A program made the translations under genes and the position numbers. Under the pieces are notes generated by a model. The model was given only the letters and a program-made list of their open reading frames with translations. It had not been told where the DNA came from and ran no database searches. From Berkiella sp963829835 (lineage in GTDB: Bacteria > Pseudomonadota > Gammaproteobacteria > Berkiellales > Berkiellaceae): a DNA stretch of 64,000 nt. This document shows positions 36,768 through 44,882 of this stretch, one piece after another; within the stretch, counting starts at the first letter, position 1; each line of letters begins with the position of its first letter. The DNA is taken from the NCBI GenBank assembly GCA_963829835.1, contig CAWHKC010000004.1:1054001-1118000 (forward strand), read 5' to 3'.

Positions 36768-37577
36768 ATGAACAGCCGCCTATCCCTTGTACTCTTATTA
36801 TGTTTAGGTCTATACCCTATCTGGAGCTTTGCAGCAGCACCGACTGACGAAGCAAAACCTGCTGCAGCTAGTACCGGCGAGGCTAAACCGGCTGCCGCAA
36901 GTACTGGTGAAGCAAAACCTGCTGCCGCAAGTACAGGTGAAGCAAAACCTGCTGATGCAACGGCCCAAGCACAACCGACTGCCGCTCCCGCTGCTGAACC
37001 CAAGCCCACCAATGGGCCAACTTTAGTGGGTGATATCCAAGCCGGCAAAGGTAAAACCCAAACCTGTGTCGCCTGTCATGGCACAGATGGAAATAGCACA
37101 GTACCTAACTGGCCAAAAATTGCTGGCCAATACGAAAATTATTTGGTTAAGGAACTTAGAGAGTTCCGTGCTGGGGAAAAAGGTCCCCGCTTTGAAGCTT
37201 CTATGTATGCGATGGTCGCCAATCTAAGCGATCAAGATATCGCTGATTTAGCCGCCTATTATGCCAGTGAAAAACAAACCATGGGTAAGGCACAAAATGC
37301 CTATGTTGAATTGGGACAAAAAATTTATCGTGGCGGTAATTTACAAACGGGCGCAACCGCTTGTTTAGCCTGCCATGGTCCAGAAGGCCAAGGTAATGAA
37401 GCGGCTAGATATCCAAAATTAGCAGGACAGCATGCTGTTTACATTGAAAATCAGCTGCATGCTTTTAAAGACGGCAAACGTAAAAATAGTCCAAGCGAAA
37501 TGATGGAATCGATTAGTCATCGCTTGAGTGATGAAGAAATGAAAGCCGTGAGCAGTTACATCGAAGGATTAAGATAG
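36768..37577 (+). CDS. Cytochrome c4-type dihaem protein with repeated N-terminal linker
   Basis: I start it at the ATG after GGAACGAGAAAAG, which gives a clean signal peptide (NSRLSLVLLLCLGLYPIWSF). The mature protein starts with an Ala/Pro/Lys-rich linker of three to four copies of an AAASTGEAKP decapeptide, then two cytochrome c domains with CVACH and CLACH haem sites and Met ligands expected in each. Cytochrome c4 passes electrons to terminal oxidases in the periplasm. The linker is not part of normal cytochrome c4 and may tether the haem domains at a distance from the membrane or envelope. It is followed by dsbA after nine bases. Confidence 0.93.
   Translation: MNSRLSLVLLLCLGLYPIWSFAAAPTDEAKPAAASTGEAKPAAASTGEAKPAAASTGEAKPADATAQAQPTAAPAAEPKPTNGPTLVGDIQAGKGKTQTCVACHGTDGNSTVPNWPKIAGQYENYLVKELREFRAGEKGPRFEASMYAMVANLSDQDIADLAAYYASEKQTMGKAQNAYVELGQKIYRGGNLQTGATACLACHGPEGQGNEAARYPKLAGQHAVYIENQLHAFKDGKRKNSPSEMMESISHRLSDEEMKAVSSYIEGLR
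36849..36955 (+). repeat. 30-bp in-frame tandem repeats in cytochrome c4 gene
   Basis: Units of 30 bases of the form GAAGCAAAACCTGCTGCCGC plus ten more bases encode the decapeptide linker. Two of the copies differ at only one or two bases, suggesting recent slippage; copy number is likely to vary between strains. Confidence 0.85.
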
Positions 37578-37586
37578 GGAGCGTCT

Positions 37587-38327
37587 ATGAGAAATCTTGG
37601 TGATTTTTTCTATGCTGCATTGTTAATAATTGGGATATTTCTCGTTTATTCAGCTTATGCTGGAGAATATGTGGAAGGAAAACAATATCAACGCTTGCCA
37701 GTAGCGGTGTCTGATAATGCGTTGGTGACTGATTTGATGAAAGAAGCCAATGGCAAAGTACAAGTCTTAGAGTTCTTTAGCTATGGATGCAGTTGGTGTT
37801 TTAAGCTTGATCCTTATGTTGAAAAATGGCTTAAAACCATTCCTCCTAATGTTGAATTTCAACGCGTACCTGTTGAGTTTCATCCGACATGGGGCACTTT
37901 AACCAAAGCCTACTATACCCAAGTTGATCTTAAAGCATTAAATAAAATTCATACCGCGCTTTTTGACGCTGTTCATACCGAAAGGATTAGCAGCACCTCA
38001 GAAGATGCCTTGCGTCAATTTTTTGCAACCCATGGCATTTCCGAGCAAGACTTTACCAAGACTTTTAATTCTTTTGATGTGACTCGCAAACAGAAATGGG
38101 CAAATACCATTGCACAAACCTATCGTATAACCGCCGTTCCAGCGGTGATTGTGCAAGGACCAAAAGGGGTGTTTATTACCGCAGTGAAGTTTGCTGGCAG
38201 TGAAGAAGAAGTCATCAAAGTGGTTGATGATTTGGTGAAGATGCAAAGCGAAGGATTAAAAGCTACTCCAACGAATGCGAAGAACGTCGCGCCGACGACG
38301 AAGCAACTGGTAAATAGCAAGCAATAA
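37587..38327 (+). CDS. dsbA: DsbA-like thiol:disulfide interchange protein, CSWC active site
   Basis: A 246-residue periplasmic oxidoreductase. A signal peptide or N-terminal anchor (about residues 9-25) is followed by a thioredoxin fold with the active site CSWC (68-71, in FFSYGCSWCFKL) and the cis-Pro loop AVPAVIV. Classical DsbA has CPHC; here the dipeptide differs, which would alter the redox potential. It introduces disulfides into exported proteins and should be reoxidised by DsbB, whose gene lies at the right end of this window. The tail (about 30 residues, Thr/Lys-rich) is longer than usual and its gene end overlaps the convergent methylase gene by 65 bases. Confidence 0.88.
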   Translation: MRNLGDFFYAALLIIGIFLVYSAYAGEYVEGKQYQRLPVAVSDNALVTDLMKEANGKVQVLEFFSYGCSWCFKLDPYVEKWLKTIPPNVEFQRVPVEFHPTWGTLTKAYYTQVDLKALNKIHTALFDAVHTERISSTSEDALRQFFATHGISEQDFTKTFNSFDVTRKQKWANTIAQTYRITAVPAVIVQGPKGVFITAVKFAGSEEEVIKVVDDLVKMQSEGLKATPTNAKNVAPTTKQLVNSKQ

Positions 38328-39165
38328 GTTCTGCTACTTTATTTCGATTGGCAATATTGCAACTGATAGTGCGTCTGACCTCTATCAGTTTGCATTTAGC
38401 CCCACGATAAATTTCTCTAGTGAAAGGCGTATCGTGGTTACTAATGAGCACGGTGGCCCCTTTTTTTGTCAGAGCTTTAGCTATCAAAGCTAATTGTTTT
38501 TGATCTTCTAGCGTAAAAGGCTTCGCACAATATCCTGTGAAATTGGCGGTGCTGGTTAAAGGAGCATAAGGCGGATCGCAGTAAAAAATCATGTGATCTA
38601 GTGGCCGTTTGCTCAAAAATTGATTCATAAACTGGGCATAATCTTGGCAATGAAATGTGACATTATTTGAGCGTTCAATAAACACTTCTAATTCACGCTG
38701 TGGAAAATAAGGGCGGACATAATCACCAAAGGGTACATTGTAAAGTCCTTTGGAATTATAGCGACATAAACCATTGTAACCATGGCGATTCAAATAAAGA
38801 AATAAAAGCGCACGTTCCCAGAGATCGCTACTCTTATTAAAGCGCTCTCGCAATCGATAATAGGCTTTAGCCTTATTATTTCTACCAACAAATAATTTTT
38901 TAGCCTCATTGATTAAAGGTTCGCTTAACGTTTGAGCTTGTCGAAATAAGTTAATCAAATCAGCATTAATGTCATTGACTACGACAGCAGAATGAGAGCT
39001 GTTTAAAAATAACGCACCAGCACCCACAAAAGGCTCAATCAAATGAGATTTTTCTGGCAGTAAAGATTGCAAAGTCGGAACGAGCCGAAATTTTCCACCC
39101 GGCCATTTTAAAAAGGGCCTTACCAATGGCTTATGGTGTGTCACTTCAATCTTCTTGGGATGCAT
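38263..39165 (-). CDS. dam: Dam-type DNA adenine methyltransferase
   Basis: A 300-residue class alpha N6-adenine methylase. Motif I for S-adenosylmethionine is FLKWPGGKFRL (18-27), followed by EPFVGAGALFLN, and the catalytic motif IV is DPPY (197-200). These are the signatures of the Dam/MTaseD12 family, normally GATC-specific in gammaproteobacteria. No restriction enzyme gene is adjacent. The 3' end overlaps dsbA in the convergent direction, so the last ~20 residues (Ser/Arg-rich) may be a recent read-through extension. Confidence 0.93.
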   Translation of the reverse strand: MHPKKIEVTHHKPLVRPFLKWPGGKFRLVPTLQSLLPEKSHLIEPFVGAGALFLNSSHSAVVVNDINADLINLFRQAQTLSEPLINEAKKLFVGRNNKAKAYYRLRERFNKSSDLWERALLFLYLNRHGYNGLCRYNSKGLYNVPFGDYVRPYFPQRELEVFIERSNNVTFHCQDYAQFMNQFLSKRPLDHMIFYCDPPYAPLTSTANFTGYCAKPFTLEDQKQLALIAKALTKKGATVLISNHDTPFTREIYRGAKCKLIEVRRTISCNIANRNKVAELIACYLPVASSSARRSSHSLE

Positions 39166-39187
39166 TTCATGTGAGCATCATATCAAA

Positions 39188-40141
39188 TCAAGCGAATTCT
39201 AAAAGGGGACCCTTCGGAATAATTTGAGTTGGATTGATATGTTTATGACTAAAGTAATAGTGTTGCTTAATTTGATCAAATTTTACCGTTTGGGCAACCC
39301 CAGGGTGTTGGTAAAGCGCTGTGAGATAGCGATGAAGATGTGGGTAATCACGAATAAGCTTCAGGTTACATTTAAAATGACCAAAATAAACCACATCAAA
39401 ACGGATCAAGGTAGTAAAAAGGCGCCAGTCAGCTTCGGTTAGGGTATCATTCACCAAATAGCGTTGGTTTGAAAGCCGCTTTTCTATTTCAGCAAGTGCA
39501 CCAAACAAAGCATCAAAAGCCTTATCATAAGCCTCTTGTTCCGTTGCAAAACCACAACGATAGACACCATTATTGATATTGTCATAAACAAAGGGATTAA
39601 TCTTATCGATTTCTAGTTGCAATGCTTGAGGGTAATAATCTGTTTTGTTGCCAGTGATGTTATTAAAAGCCCAATTGAACATCCTAATGATTTCAGAAGA
39701 TTCATTGTTGACAATGGTGTTTTGTTTTTTGTCCCACAGCACCGGTACAGTTACCCGGCTGGTGCAGTGAGGGTTGGCTCTGAGATAAATTTCATATAAA
39801 TGAGAGCAACCAAAGAGCGAATCACTAAAAGCGGGATCAGAGGGCAAAAATGACCAACCATATTCCAACATATGAGGGTGAACCACGCTGAAGGTTATAT
39901 GATTTTCTAGATTTTTTAAAATGCGGAAAATAAGGGTGCGATGAGCCCAAGGGCAAGCATAAGAAACATAGAGATGGTAGCGGCCTGATTCGGCTGCAAA
40001 CCCACTCACTCCGGTTGGCCCTGCTTGACCGTCGGCCGTTATCCAGTTTCTGAACTGGCTTTGTTCTCTGACAAATTCGCCATGACTTTTCTTGGTGTCA
40101 TATCCTTGATCTTGCCATTTTCCGTCAATTAATAAACCCAT
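39188..40141 (-). CDS. yqjG: Glutathionyl-hydroquinone reductase (YqjG/ECM4 family)
   Basis: A 317-residue Xi-class glutathione transferase. The active-site Cys63 is in SYACPWAHRTL; the C-terminal all-helical domain is family-typical (VYRCGFATEQEAYDKA). The enzyme reduces glutathionyl-hydroquinones with glutathione in the cytoplasm. The start faces the divergent YgjP-like gene with little space between, so the two share a promoter region. Confidence 0.93.
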   Translation of the reverse strand: MGLLIDGKWQDQGYDTKKSHGEFVREQSQFRNWITADGQAGPTGVSGFAAESGRYHLYVSYACPWAHRTLIFRILKNLENHITFSVVHPHMLEYGWSFLPSDPAFSDSLFGCSHLYEIYLRANPHCTSRVTVPVLWDKKQNTIVNNESSEIIRMFNWAFNNITGNKTDYYPQALQLEIDKINPFVYDNINNGVYRCGFATEQEAYDKAFDALFGALAEIEKRLSNQRYLVNDTLTEADWRLFTTLIRFDVVYFGHFKCNLKLIRDYPHLHRYLTALYQHPGVAQTVKFDQIKQHYYFSHKHINPTQIIPKGPLLEFA

Positions 40142-40203
40142 TGTTGCTCCAGCTGTGTAAGGCTCAGTATACTCTTGCCACTATTATAGCAAGAAAGCGA
40201 TTT

Positions 40204-40941
40204 ATGCCTTTTATCCGAGTAGATAATCATATATTAACCTTTTGTATGCGTCGCAGCCATCGGGCAAAACGCCTTCAAATGATAGCCCGCAATCAACAAT
40301 TTGAAGTTGTGGCACCTTTGCGCATTAAAAATGGCGAGATTCTCATTTTCGTGAAAGACCATTTGCGGTGGATGGTAAAACAATTAAAACACCCTCGCGT
40401 ATCGCCGTCGACTAACTTGACCTGGCCGGAACACTTCTTAAGTGGAGAAACCATTCTCTTTCGTTCCCAATCCCTAAAATTAAATATAAAATTTGGCGAT
40501 AATCCAGTAACACATTTATGCGAAAATGCATTAAAAATAGTGGTTCCTTGGAAAAAAGTGGATCATGAGACTTTACCGCAAGTGGTGAAGCAGCAAATCA
40601 AAAAATGGTATCACCTAGAGGCGATGACAGCGATTCAAAAAAGTTTGGATCATTTTTGTCCACGCCTTGGTCGTTGGCCCAATGGCGTGCAATTAAAACA
40701 ACAAAAATCGCGTTGGGGCAGTTGTGGGATCTCGGACAAAATTAATATTAATTGGCTGCTGATTTTAGCGCCTCAAGGTGTTTTAGAATATGTGGTGGCG
40801 CATGAATTGTGCCATCTTTTTCATCGCAATCATGGAAAGCGTTTTTGGGCAAAAGTGGAGAATTGTTTTCCAGAATTTGAACAGCACGAACGTTGGCTAA
40901 GCAAACACGGCCATACTTTGTTTCCCTTTAATAATCTTTAA
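40204..40941 (+). CDS. YgjP-like zinc metallopeptidase (DUF45/M48-like)
   Basis: I start it at the ATG after AGAAAGCGA rather than 21 codons upstream, because the later start avoids overlap with the divergent gene. The zinc site is VAHELCHLFHRNHGKRFW, with HELCH and the downstream His. KSRWGSCGISDKININW is the characteristic preceding block. This 245-residue family (YgjP/WLM-like) is predicted to be a cytoplasmic metalloprotease; its substrate is not established. Confidence 0.9.
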   Translation: MPFIRVDNHILTFCMRRSHRAKRLQMIARNQQFEVVAPLRIKNGEILIFVKDHLRWMVKQLKHPRVSPSTNLTWPEHFLSGETILFRSQSLKLNIKFGDNPVTHLCENALKIVVPWKKVDHETLPQVVKQQIKKWYHLEAMTAIQKSLDHFCPRLGRWPNGVQLKQQKSRWGSCGISDKININWLLILAPQGVLEYVVAHELCHLFHRNHGKRFWAKVENCFPEFEQHERWLSKHGHTLFPFNNL

Positions 40942-42019
40942 CTTCATCCTTAATGTTCATGAATCCATAATCAATCGCTTGGCTAAATAATTCAATTTTG
41001 CTCATGCAGCCTAATTTATACTTTAATCGTTTAATATAGTCTGCAACAGTTGGAATACCGATATTTAATTTTTTACTAATTTCAGCTAATGTACATCCAA
41101 GAAGTACCAGTTGATAACACCTGAATTCCTGATCTGCCAATTTTGAAATGGGATTATATATTTCATATAAAAATGAATATAGAGAGTCATCTTCTAATTT
41201 ATCTGATTTCCCCTTTTCAAAAAAGGGATTATCAAAGTCGTAATGTATAACACCGTCACTTAGAGCTTTATTGAAAAGCTCTGCTTTATTATAACACCCT
41301 AGCTTTTTATGTAGCGTTAATAAATGCTTAGAAATAGTTTTAGGTGATAAGGCCATATGGGTGCTGATATCGTTATTTGAATACCCGCGTAAAAGATACT
41401 CTAAATAGCATTTTTCTTTTTCAGTTAGGAGTTTATATGGAAAATCATTATTGTTTTGAATGTCAAATAAAGAATGATTAGTATTTACTGCCAATTCTTC
41501 AGTCATCTTTGAAGGTGGCTTTATAAGTTGCTTTTCAGCTTGGTTAACAATATCAATTGCTAAGGTTTTAGAAAAATAGTGTCCAAATCTTTTTAGAAGT
41601 TTAGCATTGTCTTTATAAAAATCGATAATTTTCATGTTATCCGGTCTGGATCCAAATTCAAAAACGATGGTTTTATCCTTTCTGCGTTCAATATAGATAG
41701 CAAATTGCCCTATATCTTGTGAATCTGCCACGTTTGATACTTTCGTTGGCAACAAATTATCATAGATATGCCAGCCATCTTGTAACCAGAATCCGAACAA
41801 GGTTCCTTCATCTTTAAACCAGCTTTCGTAGAATTTTGAATTGGTATGCAAGGTGTAGCTTGATGTGTCAGGGTAATGCACCCCATAACAAAAATAATGA
41901 ATACCACCGATTTTTTCAAGCGGTTTAATCATTTGTCTAATGGTTGATTCTGCCTCGTAAGAAATATGATCTGAAGGAATAAAATCAAGTGTTGGTTGAG
42001 AAGTGTTTGATTGCAACAT
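40928..42019 (-). CDS. Regulator with two LuxR-type HTH domains
   Basis: A 363-residue protein. The N-terminal 165 residues resemble the autoinducer/ligand-binding region of LuxR proteins only loosely. A first GerE-type helix-turn-helix spans about 198-250 (TEKEKCYLEYLLRGYSNNDIS, SPKTISKHLLTLHKKLG) and a second about 292-348 (LADQEFRCYQLVLLGCTLAEIS, TVADYIKRLKYKLG). Two DNA-binding domains in one chain are rare and could let one molecule bridge two half-sites. It ends 14 bases inside the convergent YgjP-like gene. Confidence 0.87.
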   Translation of the reverse strand: MLQSNTSQPTLDFIPSDHISYEAESTIRQMIKPLEKIGGIHYFCYGVHYPDTSSYTLHTNSKFYESWFKDEGTLFGFWLQDGWHIYDNLLPTKVSNVADSQDIGQFAIYIERRKDKTIVFEFGSRPDNMKIIDFYKDNAKLLKRFGHYFSKTLAIDIVNQAEKQLIKPPSKMTEELAVNTNHSLFDIQNNNDFPYKLLTEKEKCYLEYLLRGYSNNDISTHMALSPKTISKHLLTLHKKLGCYNKAELFNKALSDGVIHYDFDNPFFEKGKSDKLEDDSLYSFLYEIYNPISKLADQEFRCYQLVLLGCTLAEISKKLNIGIPTVADYIKRLKYKLGCMSKIELFSQAIDYGFMNIKDEVKDY

Positions 42020-42454
42020 ATTTTTATCATGTCCTGATTTTCAGGAGGTCTATAATAACTAAGGAACAATCCTCAACTTTATCGATAAACCCGTTAATTA
42101 CTTTAAACTAAGCAAACAATGGTATTTGCCAGTTCTTGCTTTCATCCATGACAAGAAGACTTATCTGTATGTCATAAATTATACGCAGAAAAGTCATAAA
42201 AATACACTACACAGCTTGCAGTTTGTCGGTCAGCAAGGGATTTTCATCATGAAATAGCTGATTTTTCCACTAAATTGTCATAATCCACTTTTAGACTGTT
42301 TTACCCATTTCATCTTGTTTTGCATACCACAAATCTTGCGGAGAATTTTTATGGCATCTTTTATAAAGATATCTTGCTAATTTTGTTGCATTACATAAAT
42401 TTTATAAATAGGTTAAGCACATGATTGGTAATATTCTAAATCAGTTATATACGA
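42020..42454. other. Intergenic region with short ORF before ankyrin gene
   Basis: About 435 bases, AT-rich. It must hold the promoter of the double-HTH regulator on the minus strand. A 25-codon ORF (42421-42498, starting MIGNILNQLYTNA, with AGGTTAAGC upstream) runs into the ankyrin gene in another frame; it could be a leader peptide or the original N-terminus of that gene. I see nothing else convincing. Confidence 0.4.
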
Positions 42455-43444
42455 ATGCTTCACACGTTGCGCATTACACTTTATCTTCCTTGCAATAAAT
42501 TAAATGCAAAATTGTATTTTTCACCAGTTGATGAGAATTCAGAAAAAGACACTATGGAATTAAAAAGCATGTTAGGTGATCTTGTTGATGTAGATAGCTC
42601 TATGGTTGACATGTTAAATTCTGATGATAAGCAAGTTTTTACGCAAGAAAAGCTAAGTAAAATATTTTTAGAAGAAAGCCAATTTAATAATGAAACACCG
42701 TTATATATGGCTTGTATAAATAAGGATATTGAGTCTGTGAGGCTATTGCTAAAAGCAGGTGCACAAGTTGATCAGGGCTTCAAGGGCGATTCTCCTTTAC
42801 ATCTTGCGCTTCAAGATAAATCGGAAGATATTGCAGTGCTCCTTATTGAAAAGGGTGCAAACCTTGAGTATCCTTCTATGGATATGCCTGCACTCTTTTA
42901 TGCCATCAATCATAATCTTGCAAAGGTAGTCGCAGCCATTCTAAAACGTGATAGTTCACTCTCTCAAAGAGTCAAAGGCGAAACGGCTATTGAGGTTGCC
43001 AAACGACTTAATGATCAGTCTGTTCTTGATGTATTTAGAAAATTTAAGCCATCCTTGTTTGATGCTCCTAAACCTGCAACAACCAAACCTGTGCAATTGC
43101 CGCAGTCAATGCATCGACCCAAAATACAAACGCCCGTGATTAAATTTCAACGATTTCCTCTACCAGTATATATACCTGAACCTGCGCCTGTGCCAGTTGT
43201 TATTTTGCAACCCAAAGAAGAAGTGAAGACAGCGGCATCCGAGGAATCTCAAACAATTGATGACTCTATGGAATTAGATGAAAGCCTGTCAATCAGTGAA
43301 GAGCCAACACAAAATACACTAGTTCAGCGCCACCATTATGAACGTATGCACTTTGAAAGTGATAAATTCAAGTCTACGTGGCAAGAAGGAAGAAAGCTTG
43401 GGTTACAAAGGGACAAAGGTATCATATTAATATCGAGACGCTGA
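42455..43444 (+). CDS. Ankyrin-repeat protein (putative effector), C-terminus probably frameshifted
   Basis: Residues about 79-180 form three ankyrin repeats (NNETPLYMACINKDIESVRLLLKAG-type, DSPLHLALQDKSEDIAVLL). A Pro/Val-rich linker (about 215-255) and an acidic stretch follow. The start is unclear: the longest frame has no ribosome site, and the later ATG at 42554 (MELKSMLG) is also possible. Near 43410 the meaningful reading appears to move to another frame, so the last eleven residues are probably wrong. No signal peptide is present. Ankyrin proteins of this size are typical of intracellular bacteria and mediate host protein binding. Confidence 0.75.
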   Translation: MLHTLRITLYLPCNKLNAKLYFSPVDENSEKDTMELKSMLGDLVDVDSSMVDMLNSDDKQVFTQEKLSKIFLEESQFNNETPLYMACINKDIESVRLLLKAGAQVDQGFKGDSPLHLALQDKSEDIAVLLIEKGANLEYPSMDMPALFYAINHNLAKVVAAILKRDSSLSQRVKGETAIEVAKRLNDQSVLDVFRKFKPSLFDAPKPATTKPVQLPQSMHRPKIQTPVIKFQRFPLPVYIPEPAPVPVVILQPKEEVKTAASEESQTIDDSMELDESLSISEEPTQNTLVQRHHYERMHFESDKFKSTWQEGRKLGLQRDKGIILISRR

Positions 43445-43551
43445 GAAAATGGGAGCAACACCTAAGAGATCCCGATTCTATTAGTCGAGCATATTTAAAA
43501 TGCATTCAAGGTGATCCTAAAAAGATTGATGAATTAGTGAATAGACAGTAA
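43411..43551 (+). pseudogene. Out-of-frame C-terminal tail of the ankyrin gene
   Basis: A second frame continues past the ankyrin stop for 46 codons with protein-like sequence (YHINIETLRKWEQHLRDPDS, then KCIQGDPKKIDELVNRQ) and no start of its own. The two frames join at an AAAGGGACAAAGG run, consistent with a one- or two-base indel. Confidence 0.6.
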
Positions 43552-43607
43552 ATTGAATCAATTTCGTGGGTGAAAGCCATAGCTAGTGTATATGCAACCA
43601 GTCTTTT

Positions 43608-43669
43608 GACTATTCTATATTAGATTATCGAATAGTCTTGACTTTTCTATAATTCAATATAGAATAGTC
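43608..43669. promoter_or_regulatory. Twin 30-bp palindromes overlapping promoter and start of DUF4143 gene
   Basis: Two tandem palindromes share half-sites. Unit 1 has GACTATTC (43608) and GAATAGTC (43630-43637). Unit 2 has GACTTTTCTATA (43640-43651) and TATAGAATAGTC (43658-43669). The outer arms GACTATTCTATATT and AATATAGAATAGTC are perfect 14-base inverted copies. A -35-like TTGACT (43638-43643) and a -10-like TAGAAT (43660-43665) put transcription start at about the A of the ATG, so the mRNA may be leaderless and the palindromes an operator. Confidence 0.7.
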
Positions 43670-43672
43670 AAT

Positions 43673-44794
43673 ATGGAAAGAGTACAAGGCTCCTATATTC
43701 TTAAAGATTTAAACAAGAAAATGGTCTTGGTTGCAGGACCGCGCCAAGTCGGAAAAACCTTTCTTTCAAAACAAATTGCAAAAGAATTTAGACACCCCGT
43801 TTATTTGAGTTATGACCAACTAGAAGATAGAAAGATCATTCAAGAGCAAGCTTGGCTTGCCCAAACAGATCTCGTGATTCTTGATGAACTTCACAAAATG
43901 TCTGAATGGAAAAACTATCTAAAAGGCCTTTATGATACAAAACCTGACCACTTAAAAATTTTAGTCACAGGCAGTGCACGACTTGATATATTTAATCATA
44001 TGGGCGATTCATTAGCCGGTCGATATTTTTTGCATAGATTATTACCTTTATCGCCTGCTGAACTAAGACAATTAAATAGATCCTATACTATTGATGATTT
44101 GCTCAACAAGGGTGGGTTTCCAGAGCCCTTTTTAGCAGAAGACATGGTGACAGCAAATCGTTGGCGATTACAATATATAAGCAGCATGCTTGCCACAGAT
44201 GTTTTTGACTTTGATAAAATTCAGAATATTAAAGCACTTAGGCTTATTTTTGAATTATTAAGAACCAAAGTGGGTTCTCCTGTTTCCTACCAATCTTTAG
44301 CAGTTGACGTCGCCATTTCCCCTATGACAGTCAAAAAGTATATACAAATTTTAGAAGCTTTATATATTATATTTTCTGTTACACCCCACTCAAATAATAT
44401 TGCAAGAAGTTTATTAAAAGAGCCTAAAATCTATTTTTTTGATACAGGATTAGTAAAAGAGGATGAAGGTGCGCAATTAGAAAATCTTGTGGCAATAAGT
44501 CTGTTAAAACATTGCTATGCCAAAATAGATTATCTTGCCGAAAATTATTCATTACATTACTTGCGAACAAAAGATAAAGAAGAAGTGGATTTTGCTTTAG
44601 CAAAGGAAGGTAATATTGAGCAAATTATTGAAGTAAAAACCTCGAATAAAGACATTAGCAAATCACTTTATACCTTTCATAAAAAATATGATTTTCCTGC
44701 TATACAAATCGTTAAAGACTTACGACAAGAGAGAATGGTTGGAGATATCAAAGTGATGAAAATTGACAATTTTTTGGCTGAGTTGTTTCTTTAA
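43673..44794 (+). CDS. AAA-type ATPase with DUF4143 domain
   Basis: A 373-residue protein of the archaeal-type/DUF4173-like AAA family. Walker A is GPRQVGKTF (Lys28), Walker B is VILDELHK, followed by sensor TGSARLD. The C-terminal half is DUF4143 with the nuclease-like block KEEVDFALAKEGNIEQIIEVK (a PD-(D/E)xK-like D...ExK pattern). These ATPases are frequent in accessory DNA of bacteria and archaea; function is unknown. There is no ribosome site: the ATG follows three bases after an operator-like palindrome. Confidence 0.88.
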   Translation: MERVQGSYILKDLNKKMVLVAGPRQVGKTFLSKQIAKEFRHPVYLSYDQLEDRKIIQEQAWLAQTDLVILDELHKMSEWKNYLKGLYDTKPDHLKILVTGSARLDIFNHMGDSLAGRYFLHRLLPLSPAELRQLNRSYTIDDLLNKGGFPEPFLAEDMVTANRWRLQYISSMLATDVFDFDKIQNIKALRLIFELLRTKVGSPVSYQSLAVDVAISPMTVKKYIQILEALYIIFSVTPHSNNIARSLLKEPKIYFFDTGLVKEDEGAQLENLVAISLLKHCYAKIDYLAENYSLHYLRTKDKEEVDFALAKEGNIEQIIEVKTSNKDISKSLYTFHKKYDFPAIQIVKDLRQERMVGDIKVMKIDNFLAELFL

Positions 44795-44882
44795 TAGGTC
44801 CAATAAATATCAATATAAATTGCAAATGGAGTTTGTTTTTATTAGAATCCTAGCTTATATTTAATCGCAATCCTGGACAAGT

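Noticed and set aside
36710..37048. Antisense ORF of 112 codons rich in Ala, Gly and Val across the cytochrome c4 start.
   Set aside because: It is the mirror of the in-frame decapeptide repeats and a signal peptide region; low complexity, no coding sign.
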